DNA of 64,000 nt, from positions 1 through 64,000 of the forward strand of contig CAZPIO010000015.1 in NCBI GenBank assembly GCA_964586235.1, written 5' to 3'. Shown here piece by piece: positions 55,256 to 64,000 of this stretch (its first letter is position 1; the number at the start of each line of letters is the position of its first letter). This stretch comes from JAUCQB01 sp964586235 (lineage in GTDB: Bacteria; Planctomycetota; Phycisphaerae; UBA1845; PWPN01). The translations under genes were made by a program, and so were the position numbers. The notes beneath the pieces were generated by a model. The model made no database searches, was not told the origin of the DNA, and saw nothing but the letters and a program-made list of their open reading frames with translations.

Positions 55256-56770
55256 ATGAGTGCTGATCGACAGCGTGAGTATTGGGCCGAATGGGTCAGG
55301 CAACAGCCGGAACCGCCGCATACGGCTCGCGCCGGCCGAGCGCTGCTGATCACCTACATGTTTCCTCCGACCGGCGGCAGCGCCGTGCAGCGAGCCGCCA
55401 AGCTGGCAAAGTATCTGCCCGCCTGCGGCTGGGAGACCGAGGTCCTCACCGCCGGGCATGATCGTTTCCCGTGGCACGATGAATCCATGCTCGCCGACGT
55501 GGCCGGCAACTGCCGCATACACCGAATCGCGGGCCGCGAACCGGCCTGCGCAGCGAAATCCGCGGCCGGGCTTGTGCCGATCCCAAGGCCGGCTGCCCGC
55601 ATCGAAGACGCCCTGCACTGGCGGTTGTCGATGATGCTTCAGCGGCTCGGGATTGACGATCCGAACTCGCTGTGGGTCGGACCGGCGGCCCGCTTCGCGC
55701 TCAAGAGACATCGACAGGCCCCGTTCGACGTGATCGTCTCCAGTGGCCCGCCGCATTTCGCACACCGGATCGCGATTCGCATCGCCCGGCGGACCGGTCT
55801 TCCGTGGGTCGCCGATGTTCGCGACCCACTGGTCAGCGATTTCGATCGGTCGCCCGCCGCCAAACGCCGAATCCGATCGATGGTCGCACTGGAGCAGCAG
55901 ATCCTGCAGCACGCGGCCTTGGTCGTCACCACCTGCCCATCGCTCGCCGAGGATTTCAGGCACCGATACCCGCAACGCCGGACCGGCACGATTCGCTGCG
56001 TCACCAACGGCTTCGACCGCGACGACCTGACCGCGGCACTGAATGTGACCGGCTCAAACCCCGATGAATGCGTCTTCGTGGCTGCCGGTGCGTTTTACGG
56101 CCGCCGCGAGATCGCCCGCATCATCGCCCCGCTACGGCAAGTGCTGGATGCGCGCCCGGAATGGCAAGGACGCGTGAGACTGATCATCGCCGGCACGCTC
56201 GATGCCGAGCAACGACATAAGTGGGAGCAGGATCGCCCGCCGTGGCTGACACTGCCCGGATACCTCGATCACGCCTCGGCCGTCCGCCTGGCCGCCGGCG
56301 CCGACTGCGCCATCGTCGTCGTGCCGCGATGCCGCCACGGCGAAACGAGCATCCCGGGAAAGACGTTCGAACTGCTCGCCCTCCCGGTCCACCTCCTCGC
56401 CCTTGTGCCGCCGGAAGGCGACACCGCGGGCATCGTTCGATCCGCCGGCGCCTCAACGGTCACCGCTTTCGAAGATCAGGCCACGGTCGCCGCCGCCATG
56501 GAGCGGATCATCGCCGATCGCTTCGCCGGTGGCCTGAAATGTACTCGATACTGGGCGGCGATCGAACGTTACGATCGAGCGGTCATCGCGGCTGATTTCG
56601 CGGCCTGTCTGGCCGCTGCCACCGGTCGCAACACGCTCAGCGAGGCCGGCAGGGCACCGACGTCCGATATTGAGCGAGGAGCCGGCGCGCCGACCGATAA
56701 TGTCGAGCCCCAACGCGGCGCGGACGATGGTTCGCATTCGCCCGACGCTCTCTGCAACGTCTCGATATAA
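55256..56770 (+). CDS. GT4-like glycosyltransferase
   Basis: Start MSADRQREYWAEW at 55256, 11 bases after the previous stop (the frame is open further back, inside the asparagine-synthetase gene). 504 residues. GT-B N-terminal ALLITYMFPPTGGSAVQRAAK, the DVIVSSGPPHFAH and VADVRDPL strands and a C-terminal GAFYGRREIARII / IPGKTFELLAL donor site. Related to sugar transferases that work on large lipid-linked acceptors. The last 40 residues are low-complexity and may be unstructured. Confidence 0.85.
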   Translation: MSADRQREYWAEWVRQQPEPPHTARAGRALLITYMFPPTGGSAVQRAAKLAKYLPACGWETEVLTAGHDRFPWHDESMLADVAGNCRIHRIAGREPACAAKSAAGLVPIPRPAARIEDALHWRLSMMLQRLGIDDPNSLWVGPAARFALKRHRQAPFDVIVSSGPPHFAHRIAIRIARRTGLPWVADVRDPLVSDFDRSPAAKRRIRSMVALEQQILQHAALVVTTCPSLAEDFRHRYPQRRTGTIRCVTNGFDRDDLTAALNVTGSNPDECVFVAAGAFYGRREIARIIAPLRQVLDARPEWQGRVRLIIAGTLDAEQRHKWEQDRPPWLTLPGYLDHASAVRLAAGADCAIVVVPRCRHGETSIPGKTFELLALPVHLLALVPPEGDTAGIVRSAGASTVTAFEDQATVAAAMERIIADRFAGGLKCTRYWAAIERYDRAVIAADFAACLAAATGRNTLSEAGRAPTSDIERGAGAPTDNVEPQRGADDGSHSPDALCNVSI

Positions 56771-56785
56771 CCTCAACTGCCGCAG

Positions 56786-56799
56786 CCAACGACCGATAT
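56786..56799. repeat. 14-bp motif, copy 2
   Basis: CCAACGACCGATAT, exact match to 53183-53196, about 112 bases before ATG 56911. Flanking similarity is weak and I cannot show a hairpin. Confidence 0.45.
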
Positions 56800-56910
56800 C
56801 TACTGCATGGTGCAGCGGCGCCTTTGGTGTGCGCTGCGCGCCGGAAATGACCGGGCAAGGCCGGTTGCGGCGGACCTTCTCTGCCCGCCGCGCGCCGCGA
56901 ACGGAACCGC

Positions 56911-58182
56911 ATGAAGCGGATCATTCGTCAACTCGTCTTCGTCAGCGATGCACCCCATTTCGGTGGTGCCGAGAGGTACATCGTCGACATGGCCCTGGCC
57001 GGGCGGCGCCGGGGCATCGATTCGTCAATCTGCTGGCTGCCGGGCCCCGCAAGTGATGCCGGCGTGTTCGATCGGGCTCGAGCCGGCGGCATCCGCGTCG
57101 ACACCGTCCCGGCGGGGCGCACCCGCAGCCTCTGCGGTCTGGCCCGTGAGTTTGCGGCCATGCTGCGGCGCGAAAGACCCGACGGTCTGGTCATCAACGC
57201 CTGCGGCAGGCCGCATCTGTGGGTCTTGCCGTGGCTGGCACACCGAGCGGGCATCCCCGCGCTTTGGGTCCACCAGATGGTGGAAGCGTCCGACCATCGC
57301 CGCCTTCCGGCCAGATGGCTGGGCGGCCGCATGGAGGGTCTGCACTGCTGGAGACTGCCACAGGCACTGCGCCACCGGCTGGCCGGAACAGCGGCCACCG
57401 CCGTCGTGACGCTCAACGGTCAGGACCGCGAACGAATCGTACGCCGGCAGGGCATTCGCCGCGACAGGATCCTGGCCATCCCACACGGCGTGGACTGTGA
57501 TCGCTTCCAGTTCGATCCCAACGGCCGGCAACGGTGGTGCTGTGAGTGGGGTGTCGAGTATGCCCGCCCTCGACCGTTCATCGTAGGCACCGCCGGGCGC
57601 CTGTCTTACGAGAAGGGCATTGACCTGCTGATCCAGGCCGCCGCCATCGCCAGGCGAGGAGGTCTGCCGCTGTTGGTGATCATCGCCGGCCAGGGTCCCG
57701 AGCGCGAACCGCTCGCGAAACTCGCCGCCGATCTCGGTGTCTCCGACATCGTCCGTTTCGTTTCCTTCGTCGAAGAAATGCCCGGGTTCTACAGCGGCCT
57801 CGACCTGTTTGCCCTGTGCAGCCGCACGGAGTCGTTCGGTCTGGCACTCGCCGAGGCCATGGCCTGCCGCCGACCGGTTATCGCTACGCCCACGTCGGGC
57901 GCCACCCGACAGGTCAGTCACCTGCACAACGGCTGGCTGCTCGGCAGCTTCGAGCCGGCCGAGATCGCAGGGGCAATCTCTGCAATGACCGCTGATGGCC
58001 AGGGCCGCGAGAGCATGGGCGACAATGGCCGGGAAATGGTGACCCGGCACTTCAGCATAGACCTGACCCTGGAGCGGACGCTGCGGGCACTTCGCGGCCC
58101 GTCCGGCGAACGATCGGACCTCTGCTGGCCGGGGATGAACGAACAGCCCTTTGCGGGCATGACTGCGGAGGACTACGCATGA
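56911..58182 (+). CDS. Family 4 glycosyltransferase
   Basis: 423 residues: LVFVSDAPHFGGAERYIVDMA start, FIVGTAGRLSYEKGIDLLIQAA and the donor motif LCSRTESFGLALAEAMACRRPVIAT. The ATGA at its end starts the next glycosyltransferase. Retaining sugar transfer in EPS synthesis. Confidence 0.9.
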   Translation: MKRIIRQLVFVSDAPHFGGAERYIVDMALAGRRRGIDSSICWLPGPASDAGVFDRARAGGIRVDTVPAGRTRSLCGLAREFAAMLRRERPDGLVINACGRPHLWVLPWLAHRAGIPALWVHQMVEASDHRRLPARWLGGRMEGLHCWRLPQALRHRLAGTAATAVVTLNGQDRERIVRRQGIRRDRILAIPHGVDCDRFQFDPNGRQRWCCEWGVEYARPRPFIVGTAGRLSYEKGIDLLIQAAAIARRGGLPLLVIIAGQGPEREPLAKLAADLGVSDIVRFVSFVEEMPGFYSGLDLFALCSRTESFGLALAEAMACRRPVIATPTSGATRQVSHLHNGWLLGSFEPAEIAGAISAMTADGQGRESMGDNGREMVTRHFSIDLTLERTLRALRGPSGERSDLCWPGMNEQPFAGMTAEDYA

Positions 58183-59645
58183 GGCTCCTGGTCCCGCTGC
58201 CGTTTGACATTTCAAACCAGGCGCACGGCCGCAACCTCCGGATCGCGCACCTGCTGCAGGCGATGCAGACGAGCTGTGAAGTCCTCTGTCTCACCCCCGA
58301 TGAATGCACGGCCATAGCCGCCCGCGACGTGATGCCCGGCGTGATGGTGCAATCTGCCCGCCTGGCAAGTGAAACCCGATCCCACTTCGGTGACACGGGC
58401 AGCTTGCTCACATGTGCGCTGGCGGACAAGCCGCCGGTGGAAGCCGACTCAGGCCCGGCCGCCCCGAAGGGTTCCGGCGTAAGCTCTGACGCTCAAGCAC
58501 TCCGAAACGAGCCGTATCTGGTCCGCCGGTCACTGTCGTTCCTGGGCTGCGACACCGCCCTGGCCGGCGCGATCGGCCGGCTGGCACCATCAGCCGACGT
58601 GGTCGCGGGATTCGATATGCCCTCGGTCGCTTACCTGCTGGCGGCGGTCGCTGCTCGCGGAAGCAGCAGCCGCCCCCGCATCGTCTGCGACCTGATCGAC
58701 GATCCGTGGCTGTTGCGCCGAAGCGCGCCGCACGGATATCGCTGGTCCCTGACGGGCTTGAAGGCCGCCATGGTCATGCAGGTCATCCGCCGTCGCGTGC
58801 TCCCAAGGTTCGACGCTCTCGTCGCCGTGGCTCCTCAGGACGCCAGCAGCCTGGCGAGAGTGGCGGGACGACCCGCCGCGGTCGTGCCCAACGGTGCCGC
58901 AGTCGATGCCAAGGCACTGGACAAATGGCCTCGCGAGCCGCTGGTCGTCTTCACCGGCAGCATGAGTTTCCCGGCCAACGAGGCGGCGGCGCGATTCATG
59001 GCTTACGAGGTCTGGCCGCTGGTGCTGGCTTTGCGGTGCTGTGGCCCGCGTGGGCCGGATGAGACGGACGCCGCTCGGCAACCACCCACGCTGGCCATTG
59101 TGGGAGCGGATCCGACGCCGGCCGTGCAGGCTCTGAGCGAGATGCCCAACGTCGTGGTCACCGGACGCGTGCCAAGCATTCGCGAGTGGCTCGAACGGGC
59201 ACAGGTCGCGGTCGCCCCGATGGTGAGTGGGACGGGGATCAAGAACAAGATCCTCGAAGCCTGTGCCGTCGGCTGCCCCGTCGTGGCCACGTCGATGGCG
59301 GTCGGCGGCCTGCCCAGCGGCGACGACGCCGGAATCATCGTCGCCGACGATCCGGAACGCATCGCGGCAGCGGTCGTCAGGCTGTTGGCCGATGCCAAGA
59401 CCGCCCGGCGAGTCGGTTCGGCAGGCCTCGAGATGGCCCGCACACGCTTCGCATGGAGCAGCGTGGCGGCGGCGTTCCTGGAAGTCCTGCGAGGCGGAAT
59501 CGCCACGCCAGCCTCCGTCCCGAGCTCAGGCCGAGGGGCGGACTCAGACGGTCCGGAATCCCGCGGCGAGGAATCGGTGCTCCCGGTGACGCCCGAACCG
59601 CGTACTGCCGAGAACAAGGAGACTCTGGCCCATGCCGCTCCGTAG
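58179..59645 (+). CDS. Glycosyltransferase resembling the XrtA/PEP-CTERM-associated TIGR03087 type
   Basis: ATG overlaps the previous stop by four bases. 488 residues. The opening RLLVPLPFDISNQAHGRNLR and the C-terminal block VAVAPMVSGTGIKNKILEACAVGCPVVAT recall the sugar transferase family of exosortase loci (TIGR03087), as far as can be judged from memory. The tail after about 460 is low-complexity. It overlaps the ligase gene by 14 bases. Confidence 0.85.
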   Translation: MRLLVPLPFDISNQAHGRNLRIAHLLQAMQTSCEVLCLTPDECTAIAARDVMPGVMVQSARLASETRSHFGDTGSLLTCALADKPPVEADSGPAAPKGSGVSSDAQALRNEPYLVRRSLSFLGCDTALAGAIGRLAPSADVVAGFDMPSVAYLLAAVAARGSSSRPRIVCDLIDDPWLLRRSAPHGYRWSLTGLKAAMVMQVIRRRVLPRFDALVAVAPQDASSLARVAGRPAAVVPNGAAVDAKALDKWPREPLVVFTGSMSFPANEAAARFMAYEVWPLVLALRCCGPRGPDETDAARQPPTLAIVGADPTPAVQALSEMPNVVVTGRVPSIREWLERAQVAVAPMVSGTGIKNKILEACAVGCPVVATSMAVGGLPSGDDAGIIVADDPERIAAAVVRLLADAKTARRVGSAGLEMARTRFAWSSVAAAFLEVLRGGIATPASVPSSGRGADSDGPESRGEESVLPVTPEPRTAENKETLAHAAP

Positions 59646-61047
59646 CATTGCGTTTCTGCTCTATTTCTGCGGCAGCACGGCGGCCTCCTTCGTGGCGCCC
59701 ATCGCCGGTGTTCTCTGTTACGTCGCCCTCTATCACATCTATCCCGAGACGACCTGGTGGGGAAAGGTCCTCCAGCCGCTCGGCATCCGATACGCCTACA
59801 TCGTCGCCGCCTGCCTGGTGGTCGGCGCCGTCATCAATCTCAATCGCCTCCGGTATGGAGCGCGGTTCATGCACCCCATCGAGTGGGGCATTCTGCTCGT
59901 CTTCCTCACCATGCTCCTCTCCGGGGCGTCCGGGGCCGCCTGGAACGAACGCACCGGTTTCGTCATCGATAAGATGTGGAAGGTGTTCCTCTTTGCCTTC
60001 ACCATGAGCCACGTGGTGGTCGTCCGCCGGCACGTGTGGTTCCTCGTGATCATGTTCACCGTCATGTCGCTGTACCTTGGCCACGAGGCCACCAATGCAC
60101 CGCCGGGCGCGTTCGAGCACAACCGGCTGAACGGAATCGGCGGCCCCGATTTCCGCGAGTCGACCGGCCTGGCCATTCACCTGGTCGCCCTGCTCCCCTT
60201 CGCCGCGGTCCTGTTGTGGCAGAAATACTGGCGCTTCAAGGTGCTGGCCTTCTTCGCGGCCTGCTACAGCATCAACGCCATCCTGCTCTGCCGGGCCCGC
60301 TCGGCATTCATGGCCGCCCTCATCGCGGCGGTGCTCGCCGTGTGGTATATACCTCGACGCCATCGCGGGTGGGCCGTGACCGTGCTCGCGTTCGGAATGC
60401 TCGGCAGCGTCAAGCTCGCCGACGAGTGGTTCTGGGTACGCATGAAGACCATCATCAGCTCCCACGAGCAGCGCGAAGTGTCGTCGGCGGCGCGGCTGCT
60501 GATCTGGGCCTCCGCGTGGGAGATGATCAAGGACAACCCGCTCGGCGTCGGCGTCGGTCAGTTCCAGCGCATGGTCGACCGCTACACCACCCAGGAGGAT
60601 CGGCTGACCTACGGAAACGCGGCCACCGAATCGTTGAACATGATCGCCCGCGACGCCCACAACTCGTTCATCCTCTGCACCGCCGAGATGGGCATCCCCG
60701 GCCTGGCCTGCTTCCTGGCCACCCTGGCGATGGCCTGGGGCACGCTCAGCCGCCTGAAACGCCGGGTGCGCGCCCACCTCTCCGACCCCGGCCTGTTCGA
60801 GATGCTCATTTTCGCCAACCGGATGGCATTATTGATCTACATCATCGGCGGCATGTTCACCAGCCGCCTTTACACCGAGGGCTTCTGGTGGATGGTCATC
60901 CTGCCGGTGTGCCTCAAACGCGCGGTCGAGAACGAAATTCGGCAGGAAATCCACGAGGAAGTGACGATAAAGATGCTGCTGCAACACTGGGTGCGTCAGG
61001 ACAACCGGGCACAACTCGGTTTGGCCACAGGAGGGCGACCGGCATGA
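59632..61047 (+). CDS. O-antigen ligase/polymerase-like membrane protein
   Basis: ATG 59632 follows GGAGA. 471 residues with about ten membrane helices, a periplasmic loop including HEQREVSSAARLLIWASAWEMI and NPLGVGVGQF, and ARDAHNSFILCTAEMGIPGL with the conserved histidine of Wzy_C/O-antigen ligases. Layout matches the exosortase-associated O-glycosyl ligase (TIGR03097-like). It polymerises or transfers the glycan in the periplasm. Confidence 0.88.
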   Translation: MPLRSIAFLLYFCGSTAASFVAPIAGVLCYVALYHIYPETTWWGKVLQPLGIRYAYIVAACLVVGAVINLNRLRYGARFMHPIEWGILLVFLTMLLSGASGAAWNERTGFVIDKMWKVFLFAFTMSHVVVVRRHVWFLVIMFTVMSLYLGHEATNAPPGAFEHNRLNGIGGPDFRESTGLAIHLVALLPFAAVLLWQKYWRFKVLAFFAACYSINAILLCRARSAFMAALIAAVLAVWYIPRRHRGWAVTVLAFGMLGSVKLADEWFWVRMKTIISSHEQREVSSAARLLIWASAWEMIKDNPLGVGVGQFQRMVDRYTTQEDRLTYGNAATESLNMIARDAHNSFILCTAEMGIPGLACFLATLAMAWGTLSRLKRRVRAHLSDPGLFEMLIFANRMALLIYIIGGMFTSRLYTEGFWWMVILPVCLKRAVENEIRQEIHEEVTIKMLLQHWVRQDNRAQLGLATGGRPA

Positions 61048-62339
61048 CGAGCGAAGCATCCCCGACGGTAGCAGGACAACAACCGGCGAATCGCCGCCCG
61101 AGCAGCCTGCCCGTGACCGAATCACGAGGGTCGGTCAAGGGCCTGCGTCGCATTCGCGTGCTGCACGTGGTGCCGTCTCTCTACGGCGGCGGAATGGAAC
61201 GCGTGCTGCTCGATGTGATCCGGGCCTCCACGCCGGCCGGCGGGGCAGGCGAGGGCTGCCGTGTCACCCACGGGGTCTGCATCCTGCGCGCGGCCGACGA
61301 CCGACTCTGGTCGCAGTGCAAGTCAATGGCCACCACCTGGGTCCTCGGCCGGCGCAAAACCCGCGACTGGAGCTGCTGGAAGCGCCTTCGCCAGGTCATC
61401 CGCGACTTCGAACCCGAGGTCGTCGAGGCCCTGAGTACCGGCACCTGGGTGGATGCCGCACGGGCCGTCAGCGGCCGACGGCAGACGAAGCTGGCCCTGA
61501 CCTACCACGGGCAGGTCGACACAGCCCCCCCAAGCCGGCTGCGGCGATGGCTCAACCGATGGGCGGCCCGCAAATCCGCAGCGGTGATCTCCGTCTCCAG
61601 GGAGGCGGCTGAGCGGATGGCCGGGGACTGGGGTATTCCCGCCTCCAAACTGGTGACATTGCCTAACGGCGTTGACGTAAATCGCTTCCGCCCGGCCGGA
61701 GACGACGACGAGGGCGAACGAATCCGCACGGAACTGCGCGTGCCGCCGGGCGCCAAAATGGCCGTCTGCGTCGCCAACCTCATGCCAATCAAGGCGATCG
61801 ACGTACTGCTCGATGCCTGGCGGCAGTTGCCGGGCGATCAGCGACAGGCCCGGTTGCTGGTCATCGGCGACGGGCCGATGCGCGAGGAACTCCAGAAGCT
61901 CGCCGATCGATTGCAGTGTACCGATTCGGTCACATTCCTCGGTCACCGTGAGGACGTGCCCGCGTTGCTGAGGATCGCCGACCTGTTCGTTGTCTCCAGC
62001 CGCTACGAGGCTTGCAGCATCGCGATCCTCGAAGCCATGGCCAGCGGTCTGCCGGTCGTGGCGACCGATGTCGGCGGCAACCGCGAACTGGTGGAAACCG
62101 GCAAAACCGGCTGGCTTGTGCCGCCGGACCGCGCCGACCTTCTGGCCGGGGCCATCTCCGACGCCTTCAAGGACGATCGCCTCCGCGAGCAATACGGCCG
62201 CAACGCCAGGACGATGGTCACCGAACGCCACAGCCTCGACGAGTGCGCCCGGCAGTATGCGGCCCTGTTCCACTCGTTGCTCAATCGTAGCGGCCGGCCT
62301 TCGGCCGCGAGGATGGAGGACGCCGGATGTGCGGAATAG
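61044..62339 (+). CDS. Family 4 glycosyltransferase resembling the XrtA-associated TIGR03088 type
   Basis: The correct start is ATG 61044 (MTSEASPTVAG), overlapping the ligase stop by ATGA; a longer open frame back to 59976 is a shadow of the ligase gene. 431 residues. HVVPSLYGGGMERVLLDV, MAVCVANLMPIKAIDVLLDA, and the donor site VVSSRYEACSIAILEAMASGLPVVAT. Overlaps the amidotransferase gene by 13 bases. Confidence 0.9.
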   Translation: MTSEASPTVAGQQPANRRPSSLPVTESRGSVKGLRRIRVLHVVPSLYGGGMERVLLDVIRASTPAGGAGEGCRVTHGVCILRAADDRLWSQCKSMATTWVLGRRKTRDWSCWKRLRQVIRDFEPEVVEALSTGTWVDAARAVSGRRQTKLALTYHGQVDTAPPSRLRRWLNRWAARKSAAVISVSREAAERMAGDWGIPASKLVTLPNGVDVNRFRPAGDDDEGERIRTELRVPPGAKMAVCVANLMPIKAIDVLLDAWRQLPGDQRQARLLVIGDGPMREELQKLADRLQCTDSVTFLGHREDVPALLRIADLFVVSSRYEACSIAILEAMASGLPVVATDVGGNRELVETGKTGWLVPPDRADLLAGAISDAFKDDRLREQYGRNARTMVTERHSLDECARQYAALFHSLLNRSGRPSAARMEDAGCAE

Positions 62340-64000
62340 CCGGCATGGTGCGATTCGCCGGGTTGCGCCCTCACGAAACCCGGCTGGGCGGCGCCATGGC
62401 CGCCGCGCTGCGCCATCGCGGCCCGGATGAGATGGGCGTCTATGCCGACACTCACGCCAGCCTCGGCCACGCTCGCCTGAGCATCATCGACCTGGCCTCC
62501 GGCCGCCAGCCGATGTCCAACGAGAACGGCACCATACAGGTCGTCTGCAACGGTGAAATCTACAACCACCGCGACTTGGCCGAGCGCCTCAAGGATCGCG
62601 GCCACATCCTGCGGACCCGATGCGACACCGAGGTGATCGCCCACCTGTACGAGGATCACGGCGAGTCGTTCGTCGAGTACCTCAACGGCATGTTCGCAAT
62701 CGCCGTCTGGGATTCGCGGACGCACCGGCTGGTGCTGGCCCGCGATCGGCTCGGCGTCAAACCGCTCTACTGGCACGACGACGGTCGCCGGATCGTGTTC
62801 GGATCGGAACTGAAGGCCCTGCAGGCCTGCGGAGACATCGAGCAGCGCATCAACTTGCCCGCTCTGAGCGATTACCTCACCTTCGGTCACGTGCCCGCAC
62901 CGGCCACGATCTTCCGCGGCGTTCGCAAGCTGGAGCCGGGCTGCCTCGTCGTCTGCACCGCCGGCGGTACGTCGCTTCGACGCTGGTGGGACATCCCCTT
63001 CGACGATCCTGAAGCGATGCAGCCCGACGAGCAGACCGCCGGCAAGTGGATCGATGAGTTTGCCGCTCTGCTCGAAAACTCGGTGTCAATCCGCCTGATG
63101 TCCGATGTGCCGCTGGGAGCGTTTCTCAGCGGCGGCATCGATTCCTCGGTGATCGTCGCGGCGATGCGGCGATGCTCCGGCGACCCCGTGCTGACTCACA
63201 CTGTCGGTTTCGACGAGCCGTATTGCGACGAACGGGAACATGCCCGCGTCGTCGCCGAACGACTGGCCACCGACCACCGCGAGATTGCGGTACACTCGGA
63301 CGCCGCGGCCGCCGCCGAACGGCTGGCCCGGCATTTCGACGAGCCGTTCGCCGATTCGTGCGCGGTGCCCATGCTGCGGCTGTCCGAAGCCACCCGGCAG
63401 CGCGTCACCGTGACTCTTTCCGGCGACGGCGGAGATGAAATGCTCGCCGGCTATCGGCGATATCGATTTGACCTGGCCGAGGCGTCTGTCCGGGCAATAC
63501 TGCCGCGCTGGCTGCGCGGTCCGACGGCCGGGCTGGCAGGTCGGCTGTATCCCAAGGCCGATTGGCTACCTCGCCCCCTGCGCGCGAAGACAACGCTGCA
63601 AAACCTCGCCTGCGACGACATCACCGCTCACCTGCGAAGCGTCTCCCTGTCGGCCGGCATGCTGCCGGGCATGCTCCTGCGCCCCGAGGTGCTCGATCAG
63701 ACAACCGGCCATAACCCCTTCGCCCGCGGTCGTGATCTCTTTGCCCGTTGCCGATCCTCGCTTCTCAACCGCTTGCTCTACGTCGACATGAAAACGCTCA
63801 TGGTCGATGACATCTTGACCAAGGTCGACCGGGCCAGCATGGCCGTCGGTCTCGAAGTGCGCACGCCTCTGTTGGACTATCGGCTCGTCGAGCTTGCTGC
63901 CCGGATGCCTACGTGGCTCAAACTCGACCGCCGGCGCGACAAGGTCGTCCTTCGTGAGGTGGCCGCGCGCTGGCTCGGCGCCGACGTGGCCGGTCGCCGC
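62327..64000 (+). CDS. asnB: Asparagine synthase (glutamine-hydrolysing), XrtA-type amidotransferase, 3' partial
   Basis: ATG TGC GGA at 62327 opens a frame with no stop to the end of the window (558 codons seen). MCGIAGMVRF provides the Ntn Cys2; RHRGPDEMG and the NGEIYNHRDL pocket follow; the C-terminal half has the P-loop FLSGGIDSSVIVA and SGDGGDEMLAGYRRY. Unlike the relative at 53286, both active sites look intact. In exosortase A loci this enzyme type is thought to amidate a sugar acid of the polymer. The C terminus lies beyond the right edge. Confidence 0.92.
   Translation, partial: MCGIAGMVRFAGLRPHETRLGGAMAAALRHRGPDEMGVYADTHASLGHARLSIIDLASGRQPMSNENGTIQVVCNGEIYNHRDLAERLKDRGHILRTRCDTEVIAHLYEDHGESFVEYLNGMFAIAVWDSRTHRLVLARDRLGVKPLYWHDDGRRIVFGSELKALQACGDIEQRINLPALSDYLTFGHVPAPATIFRGVRKLEPGCLVVCTAGGTSLRRWWDIPFDDPEAMQPDEQTAGKWIDEFAALLENSVSIRLMSDVPLGAFLSGGIDSSVIVAAMRRCSGDPVLTHTVGFDEPYCDEREHARVVAERLATDHREIAVHSDAAAAAERLARHFDEPFADSCAVPMLRLSEATRQRVTVTLSGDGGDEMLAGYRRYRFDLAEASVRAILPRWLRGPTAGLAGRLYPKADWLPRPLRAKTTLQNLACDDITAHLRSVSLSAGMLPGMLLRPEVLDQTTGHNPFARGRDLFARCRSSLLNRLLYVDMKTLMVDDILTKVDRASMAVGLEVRTPLLDYRLVELAARMPTWLKLDRRRDKVVLREVAARWLGADVAGRR

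Noticed and set aside
59976..61043. Upstream extension of the glycosyltransferase frame
   Set aside because: It overlaps the membrane ligase gene throughout; the ATGA start at 61044 fits the operon style.
1..64000. CRISPR array, rRNA, riboswitch or replication origin
   Set aside because: No regularly spaced repeats, rRNA segments or recognisable aptamer cores were seen.

Overview
This GC-rich window looks like a scaffold from a Planctomycetes bacterium, most likely of the Phycisphaerae type. Three things suggest this: several large secreted proteins end in the Cys-containing dockerin-like tail common in that group, two end in PEP-CTERM signals, and one small membrane protein carries a planctomycete-style zinc ribbon. 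A 100-base N run at 41200-41299 marks a scaffold gap, so the source is probably a draft or metagenome assembly.

Region 1 (1-26525) is a dense conflict and signalling island. It holds a 5'-truncated PKD/CsgG-like gene; a TIR gene with a membrane span and an extracytoplasmic DUF1566-like domain; debris from an ISKra4-type transposase, DUF4062 genes and a TPR gene; a TIR-NACHT gene coupled to a tandem TIR-TIR gene; and a 1260-residue TIR-NB-ARC-WD40 protein. Next comes a minus-strand group of three genes: a TPR protein, a 1001-residue Nudix-RelA/SpoT-TPR-SLOG-RyR fusion and a histidine phosphatase. After this come an ADP-ribosylglycohydrolase set with a CFI-box protein, and a TIR-NACHT-TPR gene divergent from a HEAT-repeat gene. 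Together these genes suggest nucleotide-based signalling (NAD/ADP-ribose and (p)ppGpp-like) in defence. A 459-bp direct repeat links two parts of the island and suggests swapping of effectors behind one TPR module.

Region 2 (about 26526-29100) is a quiet segment with a tRNA-Glu(CTC), a decayed tandem copy of it, bioF and a small Cys-rich membrane protein gene.

Region 3 (29462-45591) encodes large secreted proteins: NGxFE/IPT modules, a PEP-CTERM protein, a purple-acid-phosphatase-like enzyme, an APP1-like phosphatase, a DNRLRE protein, a DUF5060-like protein broken by the gap, and two proteins sharing an unfamiliar module of about 330 residues present in three copies. Five carry dockerin-like tails and two carry PEP-CTERM tails.

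Region 4 (46427-64000) is a tightly packed plus-strand exopolysaccharide locus resembling the exosortase A (XrtA/EpsH)-associated type: methyltransferase, Wzt-like ABC ATPase, six glycosyltransferases, polysaccharide deacetylase, GNAT, a glutaminase-dead asparagine-synthetase-like protein, an O-antigen ligase and an AsnB-type amidotransferase that runs off the right edge. The exosortase itself is not in the window.
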